The position numbers were made by a program, and so were the translations under genes. Positions 28,021 through 41,251 of a stretch of DNA of 64,000 nucleotides are shown one piece after another. Source of the DNA: Ecdyonurus torrentis (Eukaryota; Arthropoda; Insecta; Ephemeroptera; Heptageniidae). Position 1 is the first letter of the stretch. Each line of letters begins with the position of its first letter. The notes beneath the pieces were generated by a model, which had not been told where the DNA came from, made no database searches, and saw only the letters and a program-made list of their open reading frames with translations. The stretch spans positions 20,996,142 to 21,060,141 of the forward strand of contig OX439127.1 in the NCBI GenBank assembly GCA_949318235.1, read 5' to 3'.

Positions 28021-28800
28021 ATCTTAAATAGGTTAGTATTCGTAACTAAAGTAATGCACAAATTTTTATAGTGTCCCTTTCAACAATACGTTTGTGAAAC
28101 TAATTTTGTTTGATAAATTCATTAGAGTTGTCAAGAATCTATTTGAATTTAAATAGAGAAAGATTTATATAAATAACTACAATAGAGGGTTTTTGTGTGA
28201 TACATTTACTAGATTTTTATTTTTAAATAGAATATGTCAAATAAGGTTCATGTTGAACTATATAAATTCATTTTGAATCTAATCCGCTTCTGATTTTAAT
28301 TACAATTAGTCTACTCAGCGCTTCCACGTATTCAGCGGAGTAAATCGCATCAACTCCATGCCATTAGCTATTTTATAATTTAATTTCTCTTGTTTGCCTT
28401 TACTAAAAACCTCAGAACCAAACTTAATTTGATTTTATAAATGTATATTTCATGTTACGGATTCAAAGGACATCAATTCATAATTGGTTTATTATTTTCT
28501 TTGAATCTATTAAATCTTATGTATGGCGATTGTACCAGTTATCAGCATGCATGCCGTAATTATCGGCAGGTGCTTGCTGTTTTTTTTTTTGTTTTTTGTT
28601 TTTTTTCTTCTTCTTCTTCTTCTCCTTCTTATAATACTTTTTACTTGTTTGAGAGATTTGATATTTTTGTATAAAAATTATAACTTTATTATCTTTTATA
28701 TGCAAAAATTTCAAGCCCCTAAAATGAGTGGAAGGTATTTAAAAAAATAAAACTGCTGATTACTGCCTGCGGCCTGCCGCCGATTACTAGTACAGTTACA
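28021..28800. other. AT-rich with (TTC)n
   Basis: Short TTC/TTTTG run at about 28580-28630. The open frames that cover it are artefacts of the run. Confidence 0.5.
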
Positions 28801-28805
28801 AATGA

Positions 28806-29020
28806 CATAATAATAATAATAACTTTATTAAGGCGTTGTGAAGACATGACAACCATATTATACAAAACCTTGAAGACAATAATAATATTAAAATTTAACA
28901 TAAGCATAATACCATTTCAATCTTAAAATTATACACATTAATTACATATAGGTATAATTTAAAGCATGCAAAAATTTGCTATTAACTTGAGTTTTAGGAG
29001 TATACCCAAATGAATAAAAA
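28806..29020 (-). mobile_element. LINE 3' end fragment
   Basis: The minus strand reads CCTTAATAAAGTTATTATTA followed by TTATTATG, a polyadenylation-like signal and a short tandem tail, as in many insect non-LTR elements. No RT frame remains. Confidence 0.4.
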
Positions 29021-29275
29021 GTATTTATACTTAAAATAACCTTAGCAAATAAGCCAATATAACATAACATATTATGCTTATTTATAAAGAGTATAGGGAT
29101 TTAAACTAAAATATACATTACACTATGATTGACTATAAGTAAAGAAAAAAAAAAGCAATCATATTATACAGTATATAAGAAAATTACTTTAAAAGTATTT
29201 AAAAAGAACACATCAATTTCAAACACTATAAGTATAAATGAACAGCACTTATAATGTTAATTCAATTTAGCATTA

Positions 29276-29292
29276 TATAATATATATATATA

Positions 29293-29365
<73 letters not shown>
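29276..29365. repeat. (TA)n microsatellite
   Basis: TA tract with interruptions on its left side. Confidence 0.95.
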
Positions 29366-29369
<4 letters not shown>

Positions 29370-29371
<2 letters not shown>

Positions 29372-30054
29372 ACGTATCATGTTATTTTATCACAAATATA
29401 TAATTATACTTTGATTGAATTCCAAACGCTGAACTATGCATACATATACGGTATTTTACAATTCATTATCTTTAAGAAATTATGAAGTCTATATATTAAC
29501 AACGCCGCAAAAAAGTTATCATGTAAGTTTTTATATACGCCTTGATAAAATTATTATTATTAAAATAAGACAATTGTATTGGCCTTTAGCAGTTGATACA
29601 TATTACAAACAAGCATTAGTTTTTTTTTTCATATTATCTTACCTCGTGGAACTATATTATATGTAGTAATAGTAGTTGTGGCTGCCAGTTGTGGCGCTAG
29701 AGTGTTATAAAAGCTTGATTTACCTTATCAACAGATTTATACAAAAGACATGCAAGGGACATTGATATTTTATTCTAACACAATAAGCATGTAGTAATAC
29801 GTTTGTAGTAATATATTTAACCATTCTTGCTAAATTTGCAATGTTATCCTTATGAGAAAAACACGCACTGTGTTTAAATGGTAAAATATATTATCACAAT
29901 CCTTTGTGCAATATAAATTAAACACAAAACAATTTTTATGCACACACAAGCAAAAAAAAAAAAAAAAAAAAGAAACCCTAGAAATAATGCTATAGTAATT
30001 TGCAGCAATATACTTGTTCATTTTACATCATAATTTATACTGCACTATGGTGAG

Positions 30055-30087
<33 letters not shown>

Positions 30088-30240
30088 TAAATATGAATAT
30101 ACAGGCTATAATTCTTTAGTTCCTTGTTTGGCTAATTTATGTATAAGAATGCAAATCAAACCATTGAAGTTTTTTATTTTTTTATTTTTTATTCTTTTTG
30201 GTATTTTTTTAACCTGCTTAATTAAAAATATTAATTAAAA
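29370..30240. other. AT-rich, homopolymer-bearing
   Basis: Poly-A 29954-29971 and poly-T 30058-30086. No gene seen. Confidence 0.5.
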
Positions 30241-30243
30241 GAA

Positions 30244-30317
30244 AACCCGGATCCGGGTCCCGGGTCTTCGGACCCGAGTTTTTTTTAACGGGACCCAGAC
30301 CTGGGTCCGCGGACCCT
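30244..30317. repeat. GC-rich GGGTCC/GGACCC palindrome cluster
   Basis: Repeated GGGTCC and GGACCC in both orientations (CCCGGATCCGGG, GACCCGGGTC, CCAGACCTGGGTCC) form a local hairpin cluster next to a 140-bp TA tract. Very unlike its surroundings. Confidence 0.8.
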
Positions 30318-30329
30318 ACAATTTTTGTG

Positions 30330-30332
<3 letters not shown>

Positions 30333-30417
<85 letters not shown>

Positions 30418-30479
30418 ATATATAATATTTATATATATTATATTTATATATATGTTATATATATATATATATATATACA
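30333..30479. repeat. (TA)n microsatellite
   Basis: TA tract with several ATT interruptions in the right half. Confidence 0.95.
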
Positions 30480-31635
30480 CACAGTACTCTTTAAATATTA
30501 ATAAATTAAAGAAAAAATTTAAGAACCATGCATGAATAAAATAATGATAGACAATGAAATTTTTTAGATGAATTTACTTTTGAAAGAGGGGAATAATAAA
30601 TAAATAAGTTACGAACTTAGAAAAGCCACTGTACGTATACGTCACATTTATTTTATTTTGTGTATCATTATGCAGTTTTAGTATCAAAAAATATTACTAA
30701 CATTTTCATGCCATGTAAAATATTGTGACTAATTTTTTACTACCCTCAATTAAGTTATGTAATTAATTCCTATTTTTAAAGTAAAATATTACTTTTTGAC
30801 GATTAAATCAATTTGTCGATGGTTTAGCAAGAGTAAGAGGCTGAAATTAAAAATATGACTATTTACTTTTTTATGTAATTTAAAAGTCAATGGTAACACC
30901 TATACCTATCAAAATATTTAAGGGGTATTTGAATTTCCTTGTTATAGGAATGATTGTGAACTTAAAAAAAATTAATAATAATAAAATAAATGAAAGAAGA
31001 AACGAGGAAAAACTAGATGGGTTATTTATATTTACTCTTAATAATCAATTAGATAAGATATTAATTACATTTCAACTTAATTAAAAGGTATCAATACATA
31101 TAAAATAACTAACATTCTATTGGTTATAAATACGGTTGTCTTAATAAACTTATAGTTAATAATTTTCAGAGTGAGTTTGTAAAGCTACCAGGCACGTGGA
31201 ATGGGGTCAAGGATGAGCGCGCTCTGATTTTGTTGCCATGCCAACGGTTTTAAAGGGTCGGTTTGAGAAATTTTGAACCATAAAGAAGTGGTGGGGGAAA
31301 GTAGGGCAAAGAAGAAAATATAATAGAAAAAAGTGAATAAAAACACTAAGCTTAATAAAATTTACTAACAAAATTATTTCATATAATTTTTTACGTTTTT
31401 AACTAACACTTTTAATATAAATTATAACTGACTATCCGATTGAGTTAAATTGAGAGGTAAGTCTCAAGTTTAAGTCTGATTTCATCCAATAAAAGTATTA
31501 TTTATTAATATTTTAAAAAGTCAACAACAGAACATTTATAACAATAAAAAACAGTGAGAACAATATTTTTGCAATTTACAGCATTCAGAATGTCACTCTC
31601 GAGGTTAAGTCATAATCTTCTTGTAAATATCTAAC
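30480..31635. other. AT-rich, no gene seen
   Basis: The 31185-31310 part is GC-richer and unique and includes the X-box-like site at 31232. No frame of note. Confidence 0.45.
31232..31245. promoter_or_regulatory. RFX X-box-like site, imperfect
   Basis: GTTGCCATGCCAAC differs at one base from the palindrome GTTGCCATGGCAAC bound by RFX factors. Binding is inferred from sequence only. Confidence 0.3.
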
Positions 31636-32110
31636 AGAAGACTGGCAAAAGTATGTTTAGTGATAAAATAAACAAAAACGAAACTCAACAATACTAACAA
31701 GGTGCTAGCAGATGGCTTTGAGTTCCTGTCTCAATTTAACATGTTTTCTTATGGGGCACTGAAGCAACTATAACTCAAGTTAGAATTACCTCTCGGAGCT
31801 GAAATTTTTATTGTAGCTTACTGAGCTTCAAAGCTTTTGCTTTCTTGAATTTCAATCAATTTTGTTACAAATTATTTGTTTCTTCCAATTGATCTCAAAT
31901 CCAGGAAAATAAAAGCTAAGCTCAGTAAACTACAGTGAAAATTTCAGCTCTGAGAAATAATAATAACTTGAGTTATAGCTGCTTACTCGCCTCATAAGAA
32001 AGCATGCTAAATTGAAACAGGAACACAAAGTCGTCTGCTAGCACTTTGTTAGTATTATTGAGCTGTCAGTTTGCTTATTTTCTTAGTAAACCTACTTTTA
32101 CAAGTCTTCT
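31636..32110. mobile_element. Palindromic MITE
   Basis: Arms of about 200 bp. AGAAGACTGGCAAAAGTA on the left mirrors TACTTTTACAAGTCTTCT on the right. Inside, GTGCTAGCAGA/TCTGCTAGCAC, TTTCTTATG/CATAAGAAA and GAGCTGAAATTTT/AAAATTTCAGCTC are symmetric. No clear target duplication. No frame. Confidence 0.8.
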
Positions 32111-32561
<451 letters not shown>

Positions 32562-32612
32562 TTTGACCATCCAAAAGTTTCTCGTCCGCCCCACGTCGTC
32601 ATTGCTAAGCAT

Positions 32613-32626
32613 GTTACCATGGCAAC
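32613..32626. promoter_or_regulatory. Perfect RFX X-box palindrome
   Basis: GTTACCATGGCAAC fits the RFX consensus exactly, in a short GC-richer unique stretch (32560-32690). X-boxes upstream of ciliary genes are well known. No such gene is visible here, so function is unproven. Confidence 0.4.
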
Positions 32627-32840
32627 AAACAAGCGGTAGCTGACTTTGTATTGTTTGCTGCCTGGTAATTCCCAACAAGGTGCATAGGATATATACAAAT
32701 AGAATAAATGTTGCACAAGCATCTGAAGCTCACTTATTGAAAAACATTTATCGATTTTACATAAATAATTTTTGTAATGAATAAAAAAACTTAAAAACTT
32801 TTGTTATACTGAGGCCAAGTGCACGTACAAAAATAAATGC

Positions 32841-34160
32841 TTAATAATTATGCTAGCTCATTTCCAGCACAATTTGTTCAATAAGGCATAAATTATGCTA
32901 TATTGCATAATAATTATGTTATATAGCATAAATATTATGTTGTTCAATTTTAGCATAATTTATGCTAATTATGACATAAATGCAGTATAATAAATTACAT
33001 AATTTATTCTTTTCGCGTATTAATATTTACCCTTGTATAATAATTGGGGTAAATAATTTTGTGGAGTAATAGCAAATATACTTGATTAATAATTATTATG
33101 CAAGATTTATATAGAGACAGGTTAGTCCGTAACGCCTTCTTTAGAAAAAAATTTCTCGCATCCCCACTCCTACCTTAAAGCTCGTGACGTCAGAAAAAAA
33201 CCTTCAGCGGCATCTCTGGATACTTACTCCACTGTATAAGGGACTAAGTTTCTCTGTATCTATTCTCTCTCTCTATCAAAAATAAAAAATTAAATAATGA
33301 TAACTTAATTAATTATAGGGCACATTAATATTAGTTCATTTAACACAGCACCTAACATTTTTGAAATAAAATGGTCTATAAATCTAGTTCATTTCAAAGT
33401 TTTTTTTTTATATAATTATGCATTACATGAGTATGATAAATGTGGTATGTGATTACTAGTTATTACTAAGTATTCGCCTAATTGTGATTACATTTTTTCT
33501 ATTTAAAAACCTGCCCTAAATATACAATATTATATATTATATCCTAAAAAAAAAAAAAAAAAAAAAAAAAAAACTGAATTTTAAGAAATAATAATACTAT
33601 CACAATCGTGTATCTTTTGTTTCTCCTTTTATTATTGCAATTTATTACTATTTTTTATGTCAAAATTTTATTCATGTAAAAAATTCGGCAATAGCAGAAG
33701 GAATATAAATATCATTTTAATTTTGCATGATACACAGAGCTTCATTAATAGCATTACATTTATTAAATAAAGTTTTTTTAAAATTTTGAATTGATCACAT
33801 TAGAATCTTATTAAACATACGTTAAATTGCACTTCACCACCAATTAAAGCACGGAAAAATTTGTGAAATATATATGGTGCATTTTTGTTATTATTTTAGC
33901 ATAAATATTGCTAAATTGGAACAACATAAATAATTATGCTATACGCATAAACATTATAAAATTTGTGCTTATACACAGGAAGAAGTAATTTATGCTGCAT
34001 TGATGTCATTAGCATAAATGATGCCAAATTAGAGCAAAATAAATAATTATAGGCTTTGCAATATAATATTTACTATTTAACGTAGTTATTACACATTAGT
34101 ACAGCATAAATTATGCTGTACTGAAGAAATTGTGTTAAAAATGAGTTAGCATAATTAATA
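32841..34160. mobile_element. Element with AGCATAAAT subterminal repeats
   Basis: Ends are inverted: TTATGCTAGCTCATTT and GCACAATTT on the left, complement of AAATTGTGTTAAAAATGAG and TTAGCATAA on the right. Both ends carry clusters of palindromic AGCATAAATTATGCT-type motifs (32880-32990, 33897-34130), a layout typical of transposase-binding subterminal repeats. A related cluster is at 41680-41810. No transposase frame. Confidence 0.6.
33106..33195. repeat. Dispersed repeat end, GAGACAGGTTAGTCC
   Basis: GAGACAGGTTAGTCC at 33114-33128, followed by CTTCTTTAGAAAAAAA and TCTCGCATCCCCACTCCTAC. The same sequence is inverted at 39060-39130, and the terminal part alone is inverted at 36386-36400. Confidence 0.65.
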
Positions 34161-34377
34161 GATTTTTTTATGTTTAAAGTAAATAGCATAACTCAAAACG
34201 TATTTATAGGACGTGATCGAGCCCCTATGGTAAAACATAGTCAATGGAACACATCTGAAAAATGCGCGCAACTTTGATGACAAATTTAAGGGATTGGGGT
34301 GCTTTATATAAAAAATGGAGATTTTTTAAAACTCGGTTATTAAAACATGGATCAAAATGATATTTGGTCACCATATC

Positions 34378-34487
<110 letters not shown>

Positions 34488-36380
34488 ATCATAACAACTT
34501 TGAAATTTACAGCAATTCCTTACTGCCTTTTTGTTTTGTTAGATCCTAATAAAGCGATTCCTTTAAAATTTGTAAGCCTCAATATTACAATGTAAATAAG
34601 CCTTTTTAAGCCACGCCAAATTTAACCTATAGGGTGTGTTCACATGAGGTCAATCTGAATGCTTTTCAATGCTCTACTTGAGCAATGAATATATAACATT
34701 GCTCAGTATGGGATAAACGTATTTTTTTTTTTTAGCTATTTTCTTTGAAAAATTACATATTTTTTTCTTATTACTATTTTTCTTGCATACTTGAAACACT
34801 AATTAAACCTGTTAACAGCATCAATGCTCTTAAAAATATTGCGAAGTATTTTTGAACTGCAAAATGAGTATTTTTCTATACTGGCCAATGTTTTTTAGCG
34901 CTCACTTATGCCTTCGACTTAACATGAATGTAACCACCCTATTACTTAAAACATTTTATTTATAATAATAATGATAAAAAATATTAAACAAAGAAACATT
35001 TGTTGATCATATTGCAACTATAAGATGCAAGTGATAATAAGTTATAACTATTTTTTATATTTCATTTTCTATGAAGAATTTATATATGTATATTTATTTA
35101 CGGCGAATAATTTGAAATATATAAATTGCAATGAAAGATAATAGAAATATAATTGTATATTTAAAAACATTATAACCCGCCATAACGAGTAAATCGTCGA
35201 TAAGTTTTCCAGTTTGGCATTTTTTTTTAATTGTTTTGTTTGCAGTTTCATTTAAAAACTTGTAAAAATACAATATATATGCTTAATTGCCTATAATGTT
35301 TATTTTTTATTAATTGTTTCCCTAGAATAGTTTGCTAATCATCAAATATCTATCAAACAATACTGATTAATTGAGGTCGTTATTTTTTTTACCCCGGATA
35401 ATAAAAGTGCAAAGTTTAAGATAAAAAAGATATTAAATGCACCTGCGTTATGCACCCCTTAGGAATTCTCATATATTTCAATGTATATCAGTCTGTAAAT
35501 ACTCCTGTCATCTTTGCATCTTTCTTTCGAACAGAATCACTCAAAACGCAGATGAAATAAAACAGTGGCAAAGAAAATTATTATAAAATATTTTTTATAT
35601 ATAATAATAGGCTGATCACACCACTATTTTATACAGTATATTGCCACTAAGTGGTAGTTTATATACTTCAAAAGTATTATTTTCCTTTGATTTATTGTAA
35701 AAATAAAGAAATTATTATGTATAATTAAAGATATTAATTAATAATCAATAATTTTTTCTTAATAATAGATAGTTTTATTAATATTTATTTATTGAAAATG
35801 TTATTTGCTAAGGCTTAAATTTTTTTAAGAAAAATATATTTAGTAAAGGTATGTATAACATATAATAATAAATATGATCAAATATATTAAGTATATTATA
35901 ATATATTACATATTTTACGTTACGTATACATTGTAATATATTATTATTATTATTATTATATCATTGTTAATATTGTTATTACTTTTTGTTAATTATTTTT
36001 GTTCGAAACATAAAATATTACTGTTTTTAAATTAAGCCCATTAATATTTAACTATATACTTTACAATAATTATAATATCTGTTGCAATGCAAGATACAAG
36101 GCAACTAGTTTAAAATAATACTTATGTATGTCAGGCTTTAGATGAATTTAAAATGAGTGTATTTGAAATTAAAATTTATTTCTCAACATTTTAGAATTTT
36201 ACATTAGTTTTTGTTATATAATTTTCAAGTTATTTTAAAATGTTATGCGTCTAATATAATAAAAATTTGAATTTAAAAATGCATTTTTTACATTAAAAAC
36301 TGCTTCCATCAGGTAGCTGAGGTGTCTCAACTACGTCACGCTACCACGTGATATTGTCAGCCAATCCCCGTCGATGTGCC
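34488..36380. other. AT-rich, no gene seen
   Basis: No repeats beyond short ATT runs (35941-35961). Confidence 0.5.
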
Positions 36381-36385
36381 CCTAT

Positions 36386-36416
36386 GGACTAACCTGTCTC
36401 TATATAAACCGTGCTT
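36386..36416. repeat. Dispersed repeat end, inverted
   Basis: GGACTAACCTGTCTC then TATATAAACC, complement of the end at 33106-33128. Together they could be the two TIRs of a 3.3-kb element, or simply two solo ends. Confidence 0.5.
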
Positions 36417-36664
36417 ATTATGTAATTATTAGTATTACATTTATATTAGTACAAGATTGAGTAAAGACATCTCAAAAATCTTGAGGGGATATTTTTCTTT
36501 CGTTCCTACTTATTTTAAAGGAAAGACAGATGATAATTAAAGCAGTATCATTTTTTTGATTTTATCAAAACTTGACTGCATGTAATTGTCCATGTAAAGA
36601 GGTTGGACCATAACTCTATGTTATATGAAATAAAAATGAATAATTTTATAATAATAAGACGATG

Positions 36665-37110
36665 TGTTTGTTGTTACGTTGCTTGAGCCGAGTACTATCC
36701 GATCTCGGAGGAGAAGAAATGTCAGTGTACTTGTAGCTTATCTTGTGCTTTCATTGTATCCCGCCAACTCTTAAGGTCAAGTTTACTCTACTGAACCACC
36801 AGACCACCTTGAGGTTTCCTCCGCGCCACTCTGATATACCTGATGGTGGCCATGTTAGAGTGGTAAAAATTAGGAATAGTAAAATTAGGTTCATATGTAT
36901 GCGTCGTGGGTGCGATGTTGCAAGTGTCTCAGTAAATCGCTGAAATAATAACCTTGCTTGCGCACTCTCTTTATCTTTGTCTTGAAATTTTTGTTATATT
37001 TCTGTCAAAGCTTTGTATAACACAGTTGTCAAACTCTGACAACGTCTGAATAAAGTTCATTATTTATTATTATTGTAATCTGGTTTAGCATTAAATATCA
37101 ACAACAAGCA
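36665..37110 (+). mobile_element. Possible retroelement 3' end or solo LTR
   Basis: GC-richer block starting TGTTTGTTGTTACG and ending AACAACAAGCA, a short TG..CA inverted pair. It includes a GAATAAAG polyadenylation-like signal at 37049 and an ATTATT tail. A 66-codon plus frame (36743-36943) contains HVRVVKIRNSK, faintly like the integrase C-terminus of BEL/Pao elements. No flanking target duplication was found. It could instead be a LINE 3' end. Confidence 0.3.
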
Positions 37111-37381
37111 TTTGTTGTTCGTTGTTTAAGTTTTTTTTTTTTTTTTATCTCTGACAGCAAGCAAATTTTATGTCAGAGTACCAATAGAGCTTACTGGTGG
37201 AGAGCACTATCCAATCATAGGTAGAGCAAGAAAGCTTAGGATTGCTTGTTTTTCTGTCCTTTAGCTTTGTAGCACCATGTTTTTAGCGTTGTTTAAATGA
37301 ACTACTGCACACAGACCAGAAATTTTTAAATAAGGATAACTAGACACATTTTTACGTGTTTTAAGCTACATATTATATTAA

Positions 37382-37622
37382 AGGCGTAGAACACCTTGAC
37401 CAAAAAAGTTGTGTAATATCCTAACAAACATAAATATCAACGTTAATTTGGCCAGGGTCATTGATTTTTAATTTATTTTCCATTCACAAAATGTCACTGG
37501 CGGTCACTGACGTCACAGCTCGCCCGGTTTACGCGCATCAATGACTTCGGCCAAATCAACGTTGATTTTCAGTTTTTTTTAGAATATTACACAACTTTTT
37601 TGTTCAAGGTGTTCTACGCCTT
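37382..37622. mobile_element. piggyBac-type palindromic MITE (copy 3)
   Basis: TTAA on the left (37378-37381) and at 37623-37626. Ends AGGCGTAGAACACCTTGACC and complement. One inner arm is partly deleted, so it is shorter than copy 1. Confidence 0.8.
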
Positions 37623-38420
37623 TTAATATATATTTAGTATTACAGCATTGATAACATGAATTGCAGTGGGCGTAAACCATTTTAAGCCTAATATAAAAAT
37701 TACATTATAATTGTAAAATAAAGTGGGTTTTACTATTATAATTTTTAAAGAAGCTAATACTAAAATTTAATAATCTAAATTTAAAAAATGATATTTTATT
37801 CTTTAGATATTTACGCTATAACGTTTTACATCCCACGCCACTTTTCCTACACTCGTAAAACAAAAGTTTACTCTCAACGAACAAATTTTTAAAGTATATA
37901 AGAAATACTTTGACTGTGTGCTAAAACGTTGTGTATTTTACTAAACATTCATATAACTGTCATTCATTAAAATTGTCTCAAATTTAATTTCATGTTTAGA
38001 AAGAAGATAAATAATAATAATTAGCAGGCAAGTTCTCTTCTAGCTCTCAGTTGATAAAAAATGTAAACAATAATGCAACCTTTTTTATTTGATAGGGTTG
38101 TTTGCTTATGATATGATGAAATAAAAGGAAACATAAATATTGTGGTTCTTGGTTTACTGTGATTATTTAATAAGTTGCGTTGCAAATATATGAGGGACTG
38201 GCCGGTATGTACATTAGGACAAGAAGTGCGTAAGATCGTCAGGTGCATTTATTAATGAAACATAGTGGACAATGCAAACTAAATGAAATTAAGTCACGTT
38301 GGACATTTTCTCATTAATACTAATGTGTAGTATTGTATTAACTATTATATGTTTGTTTTAATTAAAATGCAATTTACTTATATTTTGCTTCATACTTATT
38401 AGTAAAATTAAAATGCTACA
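37623..38420. other. AT-rich, no gene seen
   Basis: The 75-codon minus frame at 38021 shows no recognisable domain. Confidence 0.45.
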
Positions 38421-38565
38421 GTTATACAAAATTTTAGATTTTTAAGATAACTTTTGAGTTACTTTACCTTTTTATTTTTATACATATTTTTTGTAAGTTA
38501 CGTCATAAATAAAACCACCACTGTTAATGAACCGCAACGTTCAAGCCAAAACTAAAGCATCGCAA
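38421..38565. repeat. Fragment of the 40048-41254 foldback family
   Basis: TACAAAATTTTAGATTTTTA and following AACTTTTGAG, TTACGTCATA and AATGAACCGCAACGT match the right arm at about 41008-41120. Confidence 0.7.
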
Positions 38566-38865
38566 AACTGAGCAAAAATACCAAATATTAAAAGACCTTT
38601 TTTTGATCACATATATCACATATAAAGCTAGAGTCTACAGACTTTCATCCTCAACTGTAGTGCCCACAGACAATAGTTATTGAAAGTTTTCCATGGCTTC
38701 AAGACTTTGAGAAAACATAAATATACAGTCCAACAGTTCACAACACTGTTTTCGCTGTGTAAGAAAAAGCATAGAACGACGAGGCGTGTTGTTATGGGAA
38801 CGAATCTTAAAAGTTGTGTTTTCAGCATCTATATACAGATTGATTAAAGTGCGAGCTTTAACACC

Positions 38866-39134
38866 TTTTATTGGTTGTTTAGGGTGACAAAACGAACAGG
38901 ATTCTGCTTGTGCATATTCCGTTCTGTACGGTTATTGGCTAAATCTTACGATTAAGCAGCCATAATCTGCTAATTACGTCTAATTAATTAATTGTTGGTT
39001 AGGGCGGCCAAAATCTTGCATTGGTATTACCCTACTAATTACTTCACTTTTTTTCGCTAAAGAGTAGGAGTGGGGATGCGAGAAGTTTTTTTCTAAAGAG
39101 GGCGCTACGGACTAACCTGTCTCTATATATAAAC
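38866..39134 (-). repeat. Dispersed repeat, inverted copy
   Basis: The reverse complement matches 53930-54285: AGTAGGGTAATACCAATGCA, GATTTTGGCC and AAGCAGAATCCTGTT. Its outer end is the CCTGTCTC terminus also seen at 33114 and 36400. It is the fullest copy of that end. Confidence 0.75.
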
Positions 39135-39283
39135 CTTGGTTCTATAGTATATATGATCAAACATTATTAACAATTATAATGGATAATCTATCAACATAGA
39201 TTATCACTAGATTATTTAATAACATCTACTGACTTTATTCGTAATATTATCTAGTATTACCAAAGCTAAAGTATAAGTATAGG

Positions 39284-39797
39284 TTAAGCGCATGATATAA
39301 GGAGAGATGGTAGGTGCACTCCTATGCTCGGATTTGAAATAAAATTACATCGCGTCAGCGCTGCAAGCGAGTTTTCCGCCTTCCCAAATCGATCAAGTGC
39401 CAATGCATAAGCATAGGGAAAAATCACTAAACCCGTCATAACTTCTGAACGCGTGATGTGTCAACAATAAAAATTGCACCAAATTAATCAGCAAAATTTT
39501 CTCGATTTTTTTATATGCATTTTAGTTAACTTTGTTAATAATGTGAATTTTACAATAAAATTATATGCAAAATAACCGGAAACGTAATAGTTTTAAGTTC
39601 TTAAAAAATGAATGTTAACATTTCATAACGAAAAAAAAGAAAAAATTAAAACGAAAATTTCCCATGTTAAAGTTTAAAATGTGATCGAAATGGGAAGCTC
39701 GCGAAGAGCAGGCGAGAGAGAGAGAGAGAGAGCAATTACTACTTTAAACACAGCATAGGAGTGCAACTACCATCTCTCCTTATATCATGTTTAAGCG
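39284..39797. mobile_element. Inverted-repeat element with 7-8 bp target duplication
   Basis: TIR CATGATATAAGGAGAGATGG at 39291 and its complement ending at 39789, with similarity continuing into TGCACTCCTATGCT. The flanks are direct repeats TTAAGCG (39284-39290 and 39791-39797; 7 of 8 bases match if one more is counted). The interior has a short GA tract (39714-39732) and no transposase. The target length suits hAT. Confidence 0.7.
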
Positions 39798-39978
39798 ACG
39801 GCCGATAACGAGGTGAACGAGGCGGCGGGAGAGCTATGTTACGGTGGCTGAGCGGCGTAAAACGAGGAGGTGCACCGGCGTTTGATATAACATTCACGGG
39901 TGCAAGTTACAAAAGATTTCCCATAAAAGAAGCCTGCAAAGTCTACTTTTCGCTACAAAAGTCTAAACTCTTGTTATA
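39798..39978. other. Short GC-richer unique stretch
   Basis: CGGCCGATAACGAGG and similar sequence, no frame and no repeat recognised. Confidence 0.35.

Positions 39979-40047
<69 letters not shown>
39979..40047. repeat. (TA)n microsatellite
   Basis: TA tract that is the insertion target of the following foldback. Confidence 0.95.
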
Positions 40048-40050
<3 letters not shown>

Positions 40051-41251
40051 TCGAGGAAAAAAGTTAGTGGACTCGAACTTTGAAAAATCATTTCTCATGA
40101 ACAAAACGTCGTATTAAAATAATAAAAACATATACTGAATTGTTGGTATGTTAGCTATAAATTGATTACTTTAATTTTTCCTTGGACGTTATAGTTCATT
40201 AGCAACGGCGTGATATATGACGTAACCTTGCAAAAATATGCATAAAAAGTAGTGTATCTTGCTCAAAAGTTGTCTTAAAAATCTAAAATTTTGTACAATG
40301 GTGAATGACATTAGTTTACATACACTTACAAAGTTTCAGAAAATTTTATTAATTATTAGTAATTTTATGCAACAATTAAGATGCACCACTTCGGCGTAAG
40401 CTTACAAAGCGGACAGTAACATTTTAACAATGTGGCTTACATACACGTATGCATTAATATGTGTACTTTTTGATAAGAAACTCAAAATTTCACACTAAAA
40501 TAATTTCAAATTTATAATAACATAGAATCCGATCAACCCAAATTTCATCAAAAAATGGCATTTGCTGCGTTGCAACGGCTTACCTGACTCACCCGTGAAT
40601 ACAATAGCCAATCATAACAAGAAGAAAAAAGAGGTAGCTCTTCTCCGCTTTTGTTATACACTGCCTGAGTAGAGTGAAGCCACTGAGCGTCCTCTCGTTT
40701 CTATTCGCCGTTCTTTTTACAGGTAAATCAGGTAGCGTTGCAACTCCGCAAAAAGCATTTTTGAGTTGCTCTGATTTTGTTTGATTATAAATTTGAAATT
40801 ATTTTAGTGTCAAATTTTGAGTTTGTTATCAAAAAGTACACATATTAATGCATACGTGTATGTAAGCCACATTGTTAAAATGTTACTGTCCGCTTTGTAA
40901 GCTTACGCCGAAGTGGTGCATCTTAATTGTTGCATAAAATTACTAATAATTAATAAAATTTTCTGAAACTTTGTAAGTGTATGTAAACTAATGTCATTCA
41001 CAATTGTACAAAATTTTAGATTTTTAAGACAACTTTTGAGCAAGATACACTACTTTTTATGCATATTTTTGCAAGGTTACGTCATATATCACGCCGTTGC
41101 TAATGAACTATAACGTCCAAGGAAAAATTAAAGTAATCAATTTATAGCTAACATACCAACAATTTAGTATATGTTTTTATTATTTTAATACGACGTTTTG
41201 TTCATGAGAAATGATTTTTCAAAGTTCGAGTCCACTAACTTTTTTCCTCGA

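Noticed and set aside
36743..36943. BEL/Pao integrase C-terminus as a firm gene call
   Set aside because: Only a few residues (VRVVKIR) fit, with no flanking integrase motifs; kept as a low-confidence retroelement fragment.
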